The notes under the pieces: model-generated
Told to the model about the DNA's origin: nothing
The model's database searches: none
Seen by the model: the letters and a program-made list of their open reading frames with translations, nothing else
NCBI RefSeq assembly: GCF_018437505.1
Contig: NZ_CP072467.1
Location: 3,682,010-3,746,009, forward strand
Source: Spiractinospora alimapuensis
Lineage (GTDB): Bacteria; Actinomycetota; Actinomycetes; Streptosporangiales; Streptosporangiaceae
Length of the DNA: 64,000 nt
Direction: 5' to 3'
Part shown: positions 36,637 through 45,508 of the stretch, one piece after another
Position numbering within the stretch: the stretch's first letter is position 1
Layout of the letters: every line of letters begins with the position of its first letter
Made by a program: the position numbers and the translations under genes

Positions 36637-36772
36637 GGACGAGCGGGCGTTTCTTGAGTACGCCCCACTTGTTGGCCCGCTCGAGAGCGGCGGTGTGTGC
36701 GGTAGCGAGGGGCAGGGAACTATGACCGCTTGGGCTGGCGTTTTCTCGTAACCGTTCCGCTACTGTGTCGCT

Positions 36773-37909
36773 ATGACGGCAGAGGCGCCGTGGGCATGCG
36801 TGGGGACGGACTGGGCCGCCGCGTTGGCGGCCGCACCGCGCGAGTGGTTCGTGCCGGATGTGGCCTGGACGACCGGGGACGGCCTGCTCGACCGCCAGGC
36901 CGATCCGCAGGGATGGTGGGCCGCCATCGCGCGGGACGACGCGATCGTGACGCAGATCGACGATGGGCGCACCGAGCTCACCGACGACTCCCCGTGGACC
37001 ACGCTGGACTGGACCAGCTCCTGCTCCGCCCCGAACATGGTCTTCGACTTCCTGCGGCTGTTGGATCCCTATCCCGGTGATCGAGTGCTGGAGGTCGGCA
37101 CCGGAACCGGGTGGACGGCCGCCCTGCTGTCCGCGCGGTTGGGCGCGGAGTGGGTGACCTCCATCGACATCGACGCATCGGTCGCTGCGGCGGCCCGGGC
37201 GCGGCTGGAGTGCGCCGAGTTCACCCCCACTCTGCTGGTCGGGGACGGCGCCGAGGGCCATCCGGCAGGCGCCCCGTTCGACCGCGTGCACGTCACCTGT
37301 GGCGTGAGCGAGATCCCCCCGGCCTGGGTGGAGCAGACCCGCCCGGGTGGAGTCATCGTGCTCCCGTGGATGCCGTTTCACTCCGGGGGCTACAAGGTCC
37401 GCTTGGTGGTGGCCGATGATGAGCGGGCGGTGGGCCGGATCCACGGAACCGCCGCCTACATGCCGATGCGTGCCCAGCGGCTCCCACGGACGTCGGCGGG
37501 GAGTGAGGCCACGCGATCCAGGAGCCGGATCGATCCCCGTCGGATCGACGCCGGGGGCGACGGCTTCCGGATTGCCGTACTGGGCCTGCTTGGTGGGGTG
37601 ACGAATCGCGGCGGCGGCACCAACCCCGTTGACGGTACCTTTCGCTACGTACTCATTGACGGCATATCCGACTCCCACGCGATCGCGATCCAGCCGCCCA
37701 GCGGCGGTCCGGCGGAGGTGAGGCAGCGTGGCCCTCGCCGGCTCTGGGACGAACTGGAGTCGGCCTACCTGCAGTGGGTCGGTTGGGGAGAACCAAGCGT
37801 GGATCGCCTCGGTGTCACCGTGAACCGCGCCGGCCAGCACGTCTGGTTGGACAGTCCCAATAACCCTCTGACGGAGGTCCCCCATGGGAGACGGCGGCAA
37901 GCACCGTAA
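36773..37909 (+). CDS. PCMT-like SAM-dependent methyltransferase with extra C-terminal domain
   Basis: A 378-residue protein related to protein-L-isoaspartate O-methyltransferases. The N-terminal segment PREWFVPDVAW and the short motif SCSAPNMV (in place of the usual SQP/SSP active-site loop) precede SAM motif I RVLEVGTGTGWTAALLSARLG. FDRVHVTCGVSEIPPAW and PGGVIVLPWMP follow. The last about 150 residues form an extra domain not found in PCMT. Such proteins often work with ATP-grasp ligases on ribosomal peptides, but no ATP-grasp gene is nearby. Its 3' end overlaps a Cys-rich miniprotein gene by 26 bp. Confidence 0.85.
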   Translation: MTAEAPWACVGTDWAAALAAAPREWFVPDVAWTTGDGLLDRQADPQGWWAAIARDDAIVTQIDDGRTELTDDSPWTTLDWTSSCSAPNMVFDFLRLLDPYPGDRVLEVGTGTGWTAALLSARLGAEWVTSIDIDASVAAAARARLECAEFTPTLLVGDGAEGHPAGAPFDRVHVTCGVSEIPPAWVEQTRPGGVIVLPWMPFHSGGYKVRLVVADDERAVGRIHGTAAYMPMRAQRLPRTSAGSEATRSRSRIDPRRIDAGGDGFRIAVLGLLGGVTNRGGGTNPVDGTFRYVLIDGISDSHAIAIQPPSGGPAEVRQRGPRRLWDELESAYLQWVGWGEPSVDRLGVTVNRAGQHVWLDSPNNPLTEVPHGRRRQAP

Positions 37910-38024
37910 GCCACCCGAGGACTGCGGTATGTGCGGTGGTAAGGGCTACACCACCTGCAACAAGGACAACGAGGAAGTCCGGATCACCTGCGTCGGGTGC
38001 AATGGGAGCGGACAGCAGCCCTGA
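37884..38024 (+). CDS. Cys-rich 46-aa miniprotein (DnaJ-type CxxCxG motifs)
   Basis: A short gene starting at ATG 37884 with GGAGG about 7 nt upstream. The product begins MGDGGKHRKPPEDCGMCGGK and later has ITCVGCNGSGQQP: two CxxC pairs of the DnaJ zinc-finger type plus one extra Cys. A small zinc-binding domain is likely. It overlaps the methyltransferase gene in another frame, so the two are translationally linked. Zinc chaperone, RNA-binding adaptor or modified peptide are all possible; there is no direct evidence. Confidence 0.75.
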   Translation: MGDGGKHRKPPEDCGMCGGKGYTTCNKDNEEVRITCVGCNGSGQQP

Positions 38025-38030
38025 GTCCCC

Positions 38031-38933
38031 CTACCGCCCTTGCGCCGCGACCGCGAGGCTGTTGGCTACGGCCTTGAGGGCTGGGCTGCGGGCGGTGCCG
38101 GCGCGGGTGGCGAGGGAGATCGTGCGGGTGATGGGGGTGTCCGCGAGGTGGCGGACGACGATGTCGGTGTCGCCGGGCTCGAGGGCGATCTCGGGGGCGA
38201 GGGCGATCCCCAAGCCGGCGCGGACGAGCGCGATGATGACGGTGTAGTCGTTGCTGGCGTAGTCGACGCGGGGTTGGAAGTCCGCGGCGGCGCAGGCGCG
38301 GTTCAGGGCGGCCCGGCCGGAGGTGTCGCTGTAGGCGCCGATCCAGGTTTCCTCGGCCAGGTCGGTGAGGGGGATCGCGTCGGGGCCGAGTTCCCTCCCC
38401 GGGGGCAGCAGGAGGACGAAGCGTTCCTCCCGCAGCGGGCGCAGGGTGATGCCCGGCGAGTCCAGCGGTGGCAGGAGCCCGTACTCGTAGACCAACGCCA
38501 GGTCGGTCTCGTGGTTGTGCAGCGCCTCGATGCTCTGGGTCGCCTCCCGTTCGTCCAGGATGACCCGAAGCCCGGGGTGCCGGCGTTGGCACTCGGCGAT
38601 CGCCTCGGGCACCAGGCTGCGCGCGACGGTGGGAAACGCCGAGAGCCGGACCGGTCCCGTCACGGTGGCCGCGAGTTCCGCCAGCGCCGACTCCGCCTCC
38701 TCCATCCCGGCGAGCAGCCGTTCGGTGTGGTCGACGAGCAGGAGTCCGGCGTCGGTGATGCGCAGACGACGCCCCTCGCGGACGTACAGGGTGGTGCGCG
38801 CCTCCCGTTGCAACGCGGCGAGCTGCTGTGACACCGCGGAGGGCGTCATGGACGAGGCGTCGGCGACAGCGCTCACCGTGCCCCGTCGGGCGAGTTCCCG
38901 CAGTAGCCGCAGGCGTCGCAGCTCCATCATGTA
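38031..38933 (-). CDS. LysR family transcriptional regulator
   Basis: A 300-residue regulator. The N-terminal HTH has MELRRLRLLRELARRGTVSAVADASSMTPSAVSQQLAALQ, followed by a periplasmic-binding-like effector domain (PVRLSAFPTVARSLVP; DLALVYEYGL; AGLGIALAPEIAL). The ATG at 38933 is taken because the HTH starts right there; the frame is open further upstream. It is divergent from the hydrolase/enolase pair, which it probably controls in response to a substrate. Confidence 0.9.
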   Translation of the reverse strand, partial: YMMELRRLRLLRELARRGTVSAVADASSMTPSAVSQQLAALQREARTTLYVREGRRLRITDAGLLLVDHTERLLAGMEEAESALAELAATVTGPVRLSAFPTVARSLVPEAIAECQRRHPGLRVILDEREATQSIEALHNHETDLALVYEYGLLPPLDSPGITLRPLREERFVLLLPPGRELGPDAIPLTDLAEETWIGAYSDTSGRAALNRACAAADFQPRVDYASNDYTVIIALVRAGLGIALAPEIALEPGDTDIVVRHLADTPITRTISLATRAGTARSPALKAVANSLAVAAQGR

Positions 38934-38996
38934 GTCGAGCTTAAAGGTATCCACGTATTTTGTCGCTGGTCTGAATCGTGGCCGTCCGCGCATCCT

Positions 38997-40217
38997 GTGG
39001 GCATGACCATGACACAGCCTCCGGCGACGCCCTCCACACTCAGGCCGACGTCGCCGTTCGCGGGCCCCACGGAGCTCGCCGCGCCGCCGCCCAGCACGGA
39101 GCGACGCCTACGCGCGGTGCGCGAGGAGATGGGCCGCCGGGGTCTCGCCGCGCTCGTTCTCGTCTCCCCGGAGAGCCTCTACTACCTGCTGGGGTTGGAC
39201 TACCAGGGCTACTTCGCGTTCACCGCGCTCGTCATCCCCACGGTGGGCGAGCCGGAGCTGGTCACGCGGGCGATGGAGGGACCCACGGTCCGGGCGCAGG
39301 TCCCGCACTGCCGCCACCGCCCGTTCCAGGACGGTGAGGATCCGGCGACCGTGGTCGCCGCCGCGGTGCGCGGCCATGTCGCGACGGGGGACGCCCTCGG
39401 GGTCGAGGACGCGGCGATGTTCTTTCCGCCCCGGATCCGCGCCGCGTTGGCCGCCGAGCTGCCGGAGCTGGTGTGGGTGGACGCGAGCGACCTCGCGGGT
39501 CCGCTTCGGGAGGTGAAGGACGCCGACGAGATCAGCGCCACCTCCGCCGCGGCACGGCTGTCCGACGCGGCGATGAGCGCCGGGATCGGTGCCGTCCGCG
39601 CGGGTGCCCGGGAGTACGAGGTCGCCGCCGCCGTCTACCAGGCGATGGTGGCCGCCGGTGGGCACACCCCGGGGTTCGCCCCGCTGATCCGGGCCACCGC
39701 CCGGCTGGACCAGGAGCACGTGACGTGGTCGGACCAGGAGCTGGTGTCGGGTGACGGTGTACTCCTGGAGCTCTCGGCCTGTGTGCGTCGCTACCACGCC
39801 CCGCTGACTCGCACGGTCTTCGTGGGGTCGGCGCCGCCCGAGGCCGTCATCGCCCACGCCGCCGCCCAGGCGGGGATGCGCGCGATCGTCGACCACCTTC
39901 GACCGGGAGCCGTCGCCGCCGACGTGTTCGCCGCGTGGGAGAGCGCGGTGGCCGCGGTGCACCCGCAGTCCGCCCCGGAGCGGCACCACTGCGGCTACCT
40001 GGTGGGGATCGGGTTCCCGCCGAGCTGGGTGGGCGGCGGTGAGGTGCTGGGCGTCCGCCGGGGCTCTCCCCGCGTCATCCGCCCCGGGATGACGTTCCAC
40101 GCCATGAGCTGGGTGCGCGATCCGATCGGGTTCGTCCTGTCCGACACCGTGCTGGTGCGTGAGGACGGAGCGGAGCGGCTCACCCAGGTCCCGCAGGACC
40201 TGACGATCGTCCCCTGA
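38997..40217 (+). CDS. Creatinase-fold (M24-like) hydrolase without metal ligands
   Basis: A 406-residue pita-bread-fold protein (N-terminal domain to about 185, then the M24 domain). In true metallo-aminopeptidases the core reads DxGxxxxGYxxDxTRT; here it is LLELSACVRRYHAPLTRTVFVG, without the two Asp ligands. This is the pattern of creatinase and of ectoine-hydrolase-type enzymes, so it more likely hydrolyses a small C-N compound than a peptide. Conserved His lie in GGHTPGF and ERHHCGYLVGIGFPPSW. Start M1 or M4 (39006). It is first in a divergent cassette with LysR. Confidence 0.85.
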   Translation: MGMTMTQPPATPSTLRPTSPFAGPTELAAPPPSTERRLRAVREEMGRRGLAALVLVSPESLYYLLGLDYQGYFAFTALVIPTVGEPELVTRAMEGPTVRAQVPHCRHRPFQDGEDPATVVAAAVRGHVATGDALGVEDAAMFFPPRIRAALAAELPELVWVDASDLAGPLREVKDADEISATSAAARLSDAAMSAGIGAVRAGAREYEVAAAVYQAMVAAGGHTPGFAPLIRATARLDQEHVTWSDQELVSGDGVLLELSACVRRYHAPLTRTVFVGSAPPEAVIAHAAAQAGMRAIVDHLRPGAVAADVFAAWESAVAAVHPQSAPERHHCGYLVGIGFPPSWVGGGEVLGVRRGSPRVIRPGMTFHAMSWVRDPIGFVLSDTVLVREDGAERLTQVPQDLTIVP

Positions 40218-40310
40218 ACCGCCGGCGCGGGTTCCGGAGGGGTGTCGCGACAGGAAGTGTCAGCGGGGCTCGCGGTAGCCCTGACCAGAAGAGAACGACA
40301 GGGGAGTTGC

Positions 40311-41477
40311 ATGCGTATCACCGCCGTTCGGGCGACCCCGATCGCCGTTCCGTTGCGGGTGCCCGAGGTGTGGGCCTTCGGCCGCCGCACCGGGCAGATC
40401 AGTGTGCTGGTGGAGGTGGACACCGACGAGGGAGTCACCGGGATCGGTGAGGCGGCGGCCTATCCGTCGGTGGACGTGGTCCTCGCCGCGCTCCGGGGGC
40501 TCGAACCACTCGTGGTGGGGGAGGACCCGATGGCGGTCGAGCGGCTCACCAAGCGGGTGGAGGTGGTGGGGACGTGGCACCACATGCGTAACCAGAGCCC
40601 GGCGCTCGCCGCGGTGGACATGGCGTGCTGGGACATCGTGGGCAAGGTGTGTAGTCAGCCGTTGTCCACCCTGTTCGGTGGGGTCTTCCACGACACGGTG
40701 GAGTTCTTCTACTACGTGACCGGCGCGGAGCCGGACCAGCTACGGCAGATGGCGGAGGAGGGCACCAAGGCGGGGTTTTCGACCTTCTACCTCAAGGTGG
40801 GCGCGCCCGACCCACGGGAGGACCTGGAACGGGTGGCGGCCGTCCGGGACGGCGCGGGGGCCGCGGGGCGCATCCGGGTGGACGCCAACGAGGCCTGGTC
40901 GCCGGCGGCCGCCATCCGGATCCTGCGCGAGATGGAGCCGTTCGGGCTGGAGTTCGCGGAGCAGCCGGTCTCCGGCCGCAACCTCACCGAGATGGCCTAC
41001 GTCCGGTCGCGGGTGGACACCCCGTTGCTGGCGAACGAGGCGTCCTGGACCCGCTTCGATCAGATGGAGACGGTCCGGCACGCCGCCGCGGACGCGATCT
41101 CGGTGGACAACCAGATGGACGGCGGACTGATGAACCTCAAGCGCTCCGCCGGGATCTGCGAGGCGGCGGGGCTCGGAGTGGTCAAGCACAGCCTGGGCGA
41201 GCTGGGCGTCGCGCTCACGGCATCGCTGCACGTGCTGTCGACCACTCCGAACTTCATCTACGCCAACCAGGGGTACGCGTCGATCCTCGCCGACGACATT
41301 CTCGCCGAGCCCTATGAGCATCGGGACGGTCGGCTGGCCCCGCCGAGTGGCCCCGGTCTGGGGGTGAGCCTGGACCGGGAGAAGGTGGGGCGCTACGCGG
41401 AGGACTACGCCCGTGATCCGGCGGCGTTCGCGTTCACCAGCCGGGCCACGGGAGCGGCGCACCTGCCTCGGTTGTGA
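40311..41477 (+). CDS. Enolase-superfamily enzyme (mandelate racemase / muconate lactonizing type)
   Basis: A 388-residue protein with the enolase capping domain and (beta/alpha)7 barrel. The metal ligands are Asp in RIRVDANEAWSP, Glu in LEFAEQPVSG and Glu in PLLANEASW. One barrel Lys is present in FYLKVGAPDP (the KxK pair is reduced to YxK), and a His-dependent end resembles VVKHSLGELGVALTASLHV. It could racemise, dehydrate or cycloisomerise a carboxylate. The ATG at 40311 has GGGGAG 6 nt upstream. It is probably in one operon with the M24-like gene, 93 bp apart. Confidence 0.88.
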   Translation: MRITAVRATPIAVPLRVPEVWAFGRRTGQISVLVEVDTDEGVTGIGEAAAYPSVDVVLAALRGLEPLVVGEDPMAVERLTKRVEVVGTWHHMRNQSPALAAVDMACWDIVGKVCSQPLSTLFGGVFHDTVEFFYYVTGAEPDQLRQMAEEGTKAGFSTFYLKVGAPDPREDLERVAAVRDGAGAAGRIRVDANEAWSPAAAIRILREMEPFGLEFAEQPVSGRNLTEMAYVRSRVDTPLLANEASWTRFDQMETVRHAAADAISVDNQMDGGLMNLKRSAGICEAAGLGVVKHSLGELGVALTASLHVLSTTPNFIYANQGYASILADDILAEPYEHRDGRLAPPSGPGLGVSLDREKVGRYAEDYARDPAAFAFTSRATGAAHLPRL

Positions 41478-41483
41478 GAGCGG

Positions 41484-41927
41484 TCAGACGGCGGGCGTGG
41501 GAGTCGTTTCCGAGTTGGAGCCGCCGAGGAGCCGGTCGCGCAGGGCCAGGATTCGGGCCCGGCGTCCCCACGCCACCACGACCAGCAGCAGGGTGAGGAC
41601 CAGCGGCACGATCGGGGTGCCTTCGGAGAGCATGAAGAGATCCGCGGAGACCGCGCCCGCCATGACCAGGGCCAGGCCGGTGGCCGCGAGTCCGCTCAGC
41701 AGCGGGATCAGCAGGCCGACGGCGCCCAGCAGTTGGAGCACCCCGGTGAGGTAGCGAAGCCACTGGCCGAAGCCGAGCTCGTCGAAGAGTGAGACCTGGG
41801 CCTCCGCGCCGAGCAGCTTGCCCGAGGAGGTCATGAGGAAGGCTAGCGCCAACAGGCCCTGGAGTGTCCATAGGATTACGTTCTGTAGGCGCGACGGGGT
41901 GCGCGGGGATGCGGCTTCGGTGCTCAT
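41484..41927 (-). CDS. DoxX family membrane protein
   Basis: A 147-residue protein with four membrane helices (LQGLLALAFLMTSSGKLLG; YLTGVLQLLGAVGLLIPLL; LAATGLALVMAGAVSADLFM; VPLVLTLLLVVVAW). The DoxX family is associated with thiol or quinone redox. It is divergent from a MarR-type gene, sharing the operator at 41959-41988, so it is probably a target of that regulator. Confidence 0.92.
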   Translation of the reverse strand: MSTEAASPRTPSRLQNVILWTLQGLLALAFLMTSSGKLLGAEAQVSLFDELGFGQWLRYLTGVLQLLGAVGLLIPLLSGLAATGLALVMAGAVSADLFMLSEGTPIVPLVLTLLLVVVAWGRRARILALRDRLLGGSNSETTPTPAV

Positions 41928-41958
41928 GCGGGCTCCTTGGTTCGGTGATTGCTACGCA

Positions 41959-41988
41959 AGACAATATTCCGCGATGCAACTATTGTCT
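41959..41988. promoter_or_regulatory. Inverted-repeat operator between doxX and marR
   Basis: AGACAATA (41959-41966) and its exact complement TATTGTCT (41981-41988) are separated by 14 bp in the 99-bp divergent gap. MarR proteins typically bind such a site to repress both genes. Confidence 0.7.
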
Positions 41989-42026
41989 AGCTCGGTTTTT
42001 GGGGAACCGATAGGTAGCCTTTGCGC

Positions 42027-42539
42027 ATGAGCGGATGTCACCGGGTGGAGGGCTGCGACGATCCCCGCATCGCGGCCTTCGGGCTCGTCATGGACGTACG
42101 GTTTCTCCTCTCCTGTCGACTCGCGCCGGTGATGGCGCGGCACGGGATCGCCGAGCGTGACTTCGACGCCGTGCTGCAGCTCGCCCGTAGCCCCGATGGC
42201 CAGCTTCGGATGTCGGACCTCGCCGCCAAGACGGGCATGTCCACCAGCGGTATGACCCGTGTCGTCGACCGGCTCGAACGCCAGGAACTGGTCACCCGTC
42301 ACCCACACCCCACCGACCGCCGCGCCTCCATCGTCGGCCTCACCGAGGACGGCGTCGCGCGACTGCGGGAACTCATGCCCGACCTGCACGCCGCCATCGA
42401 CCAGTGGTTCACCGCGCGACTCTCCGACACCCAACGCGAGCAGGTACTCGGGGGGCTCGGTCTGGTCCGCGAGGCGCTCCTCGACTCCTCGGAGACCGAG
42501 CCCCCCGCGGGCGCTTTCGGTTCGCCCGGGCACTGCTGA
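42027..42539 (+). CDS. MarR family regulator, Cys-rich N-terminus
   Basis: A 170-residue winged-helix regulator: RMSDLAAKTGMSTSGMTRVVDRLERQELVTRHPHPTDRRASIVGLTEDG is the classical MarR DNA-binding region. Four cysteines are placed at 4, 10, 30 and 170, the first two in MSGCHRVEGCDD. This raises the possibility of thiol-based sensing, as in quinone- or peroxide-responsive MarR proteins. The ATG at 42027 is taken; a TTG at 42021 is an alternative. It shares the divergent operator with doxX and is followed by an NmrA-type gene. Confidence 0.9.
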   Translation: MSGCHRVEGCDDPRIAAFGLVMDVRFLLSCRLAPVMARHGIAERDFDAVLQLARSPDGQLRMSDLAAKTGMSTSGMTRVVDRLERQELVTRHPHPTDRRASIVGLTEDGVARLRELMPDLHAAIDQWFTARLSDTQREQVLGGLGLVREALLDSSETEPPAGAFGSPGHC

Positions 42540-42666
42540 GGGGCGGTCATCCCCCGGTGGGACGCACGTCCCCCCAGGGGCTGAATCCGTTTCCCGATCC
42601 ACGGCCGATGTGGCTGGCCTCCCGTTCCTCGTACGTTCGCGGTACCGAACGACGAGGAGGAAGTCC

Positions 42667-43527
42667 ATGTTCACCATCGCCGGAGTTACGGGCCACGTGG
42701 GATCCGCCGTGGCCGACACCCTGCTCACCGCGGGCGAACCCGTCACCGTCCTGGTCCGCCGCGCGGAGGCCGGAGAGTCGTGGCGGAGCAAGGGAGCCCG
42801 GGTGGAGGTGCTCGGCCTCGGCGACCGAGCCCGGCTCGCCAACGTACTGCGTGCCAGCGAGGGGTTCTTCACCCTGCTGCCCACCACGATGGACTCGACG
42901 GATCCCGAAGGGGACCACCGAGGGCTCGCCGACCACATCGCGGGTGCCGTCGGGGACAGCGGGGTGCCACACACCGTCATGCTGTCGTCCATCGGGGCTC
43001 AGCACGCGGGCGGGACCGGCCCGATCGCCTACCTCCACCACCTCGAGGGTGCACTGCGCGCCACCGGCACCACGTTGACGGCGCTGCGCCCGACCCACTT
43101 CCAGGAGAAGATCGAAACCGTTCTCGCCCCCGCGATACACGAGGGCGTGTATCCCGTCTTCGGCGCCACGGACCACGCCGTACCCATGATCGCCACCCGG
43201 GACATCGGCGCGGTGGCCGCGGAGCACCTGCGGGGCCGCGGGACCGACAGCGCGGTGGAGCTCCTCCTCGGCCCCTCCTACACCGAGCGAGAGGTGGCCG
43301 CGCGACTCGGCGAACTCCTGGGCAAGGAGCTCAACGTCGTCGCCCTGCCGCGCGAGAGCTGGGAGTCGACGTTGGAGGAGAGCGGGGTCTCCGCCGAGTT
43401 CGCCCCGGTGCTCGCCCAGCTCTACGACGCCGAACGCGACGGCCTACTGGCGCCCACCGGCCCGGCCCGCGTGCTGCCGACCGAGCTGGACGCGACGCTG
43501 AAGGAGGTCCTCGCGGACACCGCCTAG
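42667..43527 (+). CDS. NmrA-like NAD(P)-binding protein
   Basis: A 286-residue atypical short-chain dehydrogenase: FTIAGVTGHVGSAVADTLL is the GxxGxxG nucleotide loop. The segments MLSSIGAQHAGGTGPIAYLHHLEGAL and LRPTHFQEKIETVL are typical of the NmrA/QOR2-like group, which includes quinone reductases and redox sensors. The ATG at 42667 has a strong GGAGGAAG site. It follows the MarR gene and probably belongs to the same regulon. Confidence 0.9.
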   Translation: MFTIAGVTGHVGSAVADTLLTAGEPVTVLVRRAEAGESWRSKGARVEVLGLGDRARLANVLRASEGFFTLLPTTMDSTDPEGDHRGLADHIAGAVGDSGVPHTVMLSSIGAQHAGGTGPIAYLHHLEGALRATGTTLTALRPTHFQEKIETVLAPAIHEGVYPVFGATDHAVPMIATRDIGAVAAEHLRGRGTDSAVELLLGPSYTEREVAARLGELLGKELNVVALPRESWESTLEESGVSAEFAPVLAQLYDAERDGLLAPTGPARVLPTELDATLKEVLADTA

Positions 43528-43682
43528 GCAACGCCAACCTCCGTTGATCTTGTAGTTGTCGCCAGCGTGGGCCCCTTGGTTGACGACGACGGCAAGATCG
43601 ATGGGGTGTGTCCGCGCGCAGTACTGTGAACAGTGGAGTCGCGCCGCCGAGACGCGACCTGGCAGAGCGGGAGATGGTCCGC

Positions 43683-44186
43683 ATGGTGACCATTGCGACA
43701 GTGATCGGCGTGATCTCGGCCCTCCTGATCGGCGTCAACGCGGGGATCTTCGTCGCGTTCTCGGTGTCGGTGCTCCCGGGGCTGAACCGGATACCGCCGG
43801 AGCACGCCATACCGGCGGCGCGCGGCGTCAACCGCGCCATCCTCAACCCGGTGTTCTTCGTGTTCTTCCTCGGCGCCTTGGTGGGGCCGATCGTGGCGGC
43901 GGTGTTCGCCTATATCGCCGGCGTGCCGGTGGCCGGGTGGTTGTCGGTACTGGCCGCCGTGATCTACCTGGTGGGGACGTTCGGGGTGACCATGGCGATC
44001 AACGTGCCGTTGAACAACCAACTGGAGAACGACGGTGATCCCGACCCCGAACGGGATCCGTCGGGACGGTCCGCCCAACGGTGGGCGACGTTCGCCATCC
44101 CTTGGATGAATTGGAACGCGGTGCGCTCCGTGGCCTGCGTGATCGGCCTGCTCGCGCAGGTCGGCGCGCTCGTCGCCCTCGCCTGA
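43683..44186 (+). CDS. DUF1772 membrane protein (anthrone-oxygenase-like)
   Basis: A 167-residue protein with four hydrophobic helices and the DUF1772 pattern: GVNAGIFVAFSVSVLPGL, then VNRAILNPVFFVFFLGAL and MAINVPLNNQLE, ending WMNWNAVRSVACVIGLLAQ. Related to anthrone oxygenases and to hydrophobic proteins found with NmrA/MarR genes. The ATG at 43683 is chosen because GGGAG lies 9 nt upstream; the earlier in-frame ATG (43674) has no usable site. Confidence 0.85.
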   Translation: MVTIATVIGVISALLIGVNAGIFVAFSVSVLPGLNRIPPEHAIPAARGVNRAILNPVFFVFFLGALVGPIVAAVFAYIAGVPVAGWLSVLAAVIYLVGTFGVTMAINVPLNNQLENDGDPDPERDPSGRSAQRWATFAIPWMNWNAVRSVACVIGLLAQVGALVALA

Positions 44187-44239
44187 ACCACGCGCACCGC
44201 CGAAACGACCATGGGACGGAACACGTGAAGGGTGGGCAT

Positions 44240-45508
44240 ATGGACGGCCCGGGTCAGGACGATCGCGGCGCGCCTCCGGGACCGGAGTGCGCGTGGGAGG
44301 AGGAACTCCGCCCGGCCGGCGTCGACGGCTCCCTGTCCCGCGCCTACCGCGTCAGCCTCGGCCTCTTCGCCGTCGCGATCCTCGTGGCGGCGGGGGTCGT
44401 CTCGGTCTGGACCGAGGACGCCGAACCCGGGGGGATCCTCCTCCTCGTCGTCGCCATGGCCCCGTGGTGGACGATGGTGTTCGCGCGAACCGACCACGGT
44501 CCGACCTGGGGGTTCGCCGCGGCCACCGTGGCTCCGGTGGCGGCCCTGGGCTTCGGTTGGTGGCCGGCCCTGCCCGTCGAGCTCGGCGGGAGCGCGTTGC
44601 TGACCGCCTCGGTCAGCATGCTGCTCATCGTCCTGCTGTACTCCGCCTTCGCCCCCTGGCGACGGGCCGTGGGAGCGATCGCCTCCTGCTACCTGGCGTG
44701 GCTGGTGCCGGCGGGGACCGGCTGGCTGGTCGGTGGGCAGGCCGTGGACCTGACCTCAGTTTTCCTCTGGCACCTCGGGTTCCTGTTCTGCTGGGCCGCG
44801 GGGCACGCGGCGCGGTTCAGCTTCGCCACCAGCCGGGAACTCGCCGCGGCGCGGGTGGAGCTCACCCGGCGTGAGGCCACCGAACAACGACGACAAGCGG
44901 CCCAGGAGGTGCACGACGTCGTGGCACACACCCTCGCGGTGACGATGCTCCACATCACCGCCGCACGGATGGCCGCCCGCCGAGGCGACGTGGCCGCCGC
45001 CGAGGACGCGCTCCAGGAGGCGGAGGCGCACGGCCGAGCCAGCCTGACCGACATCCGTCGCGTGGTGCGTCTGCTGCGCGGCGGCGAGAACACCGCCCCA
45101 CAGCCGTCCCTCCAGGACGTGCCGGACCTGGTCGCCGGCTACCGCGCCGCCGGTGTTCCCGTCGACCTGAGCACCACGGTGACGAGTGTGCCCGCCAACG
45201 CCGGCGCGGAGCTCGCGACGTACCGGGTGCTGCAGGAGGCCCTCGCGAACGCGGCCCGGCACGGCACCGGCGGAGCGACGGCCTCACTGGAGGCGGTGCC
45301 CGGAGGGATCGCCCTCGCGGTGCGTAACCCGACACGGACCGGTGCGGCCGACGCGACTCCGGGCACCGGGGTGCTGGGGATGCGGGAACGCGCCACGGCC
45401 GCCGGGGGAACGATGAGCGCCGGCGTGGATGACGGAGGCGAGTGGGTGGTGCGCGCGTTCCTCCCCGTGGAGTCGGACGCGGCGGCGACGCGGGAGGTCA
45501 CCACGTGA
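44240..45508 (+). CDS. NarL-type sensor histidine kinase
   Basis: A 422-residue kinase. Six or so membrane helices (about residues 35-190) precede the HisKA_3 domain with the phospho-His in QEVHDVVAHTLAVTMLHI and the ATPase domain (ATYRVLQEALANAARHG; GTGVLGMRERATAAGG). The sensor part has no recognised ligand motif. The ATG at 44240 was chosen over a GTG at 44225. The stop overlaps the start of the response regulator. Confidence 0.92.
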   Translation: MDGPGQDDRGAPPGPECAWEEELRPAGVDGSLSRAYRVSLGLFAVAILVAAGVVSVWTEDAEPGGILLLVVAMAPWWTMVFARTDHGPTWGFAAATVAPVAALGFGWWPALPVELGGSALLTASVSMLLIVLLYSAFAPWRRAVGAIASCYLAWLVPAGTGWLVGGQAVDLTSVFLWHLGFLFCWAAGHAARFSFATSRELAAARVELTRREATEQRRQAAQEVHDVVAHTLAVTMLHITAARMAARRGDVAAAEDALQEAEAHGRASLTDIRRVVRLLRGGENTAPQPSLQDVPDLVAGYRAAGVPVDLSTTVTSVPANAGAELATYRVLQEALANAARHGTGGATASLEAVPGGIALAVRNPTRTGAADATPGTGVLGMRERATAAGGTMSAGVDDGGEWVVRAFLPVESDAAATREVTT

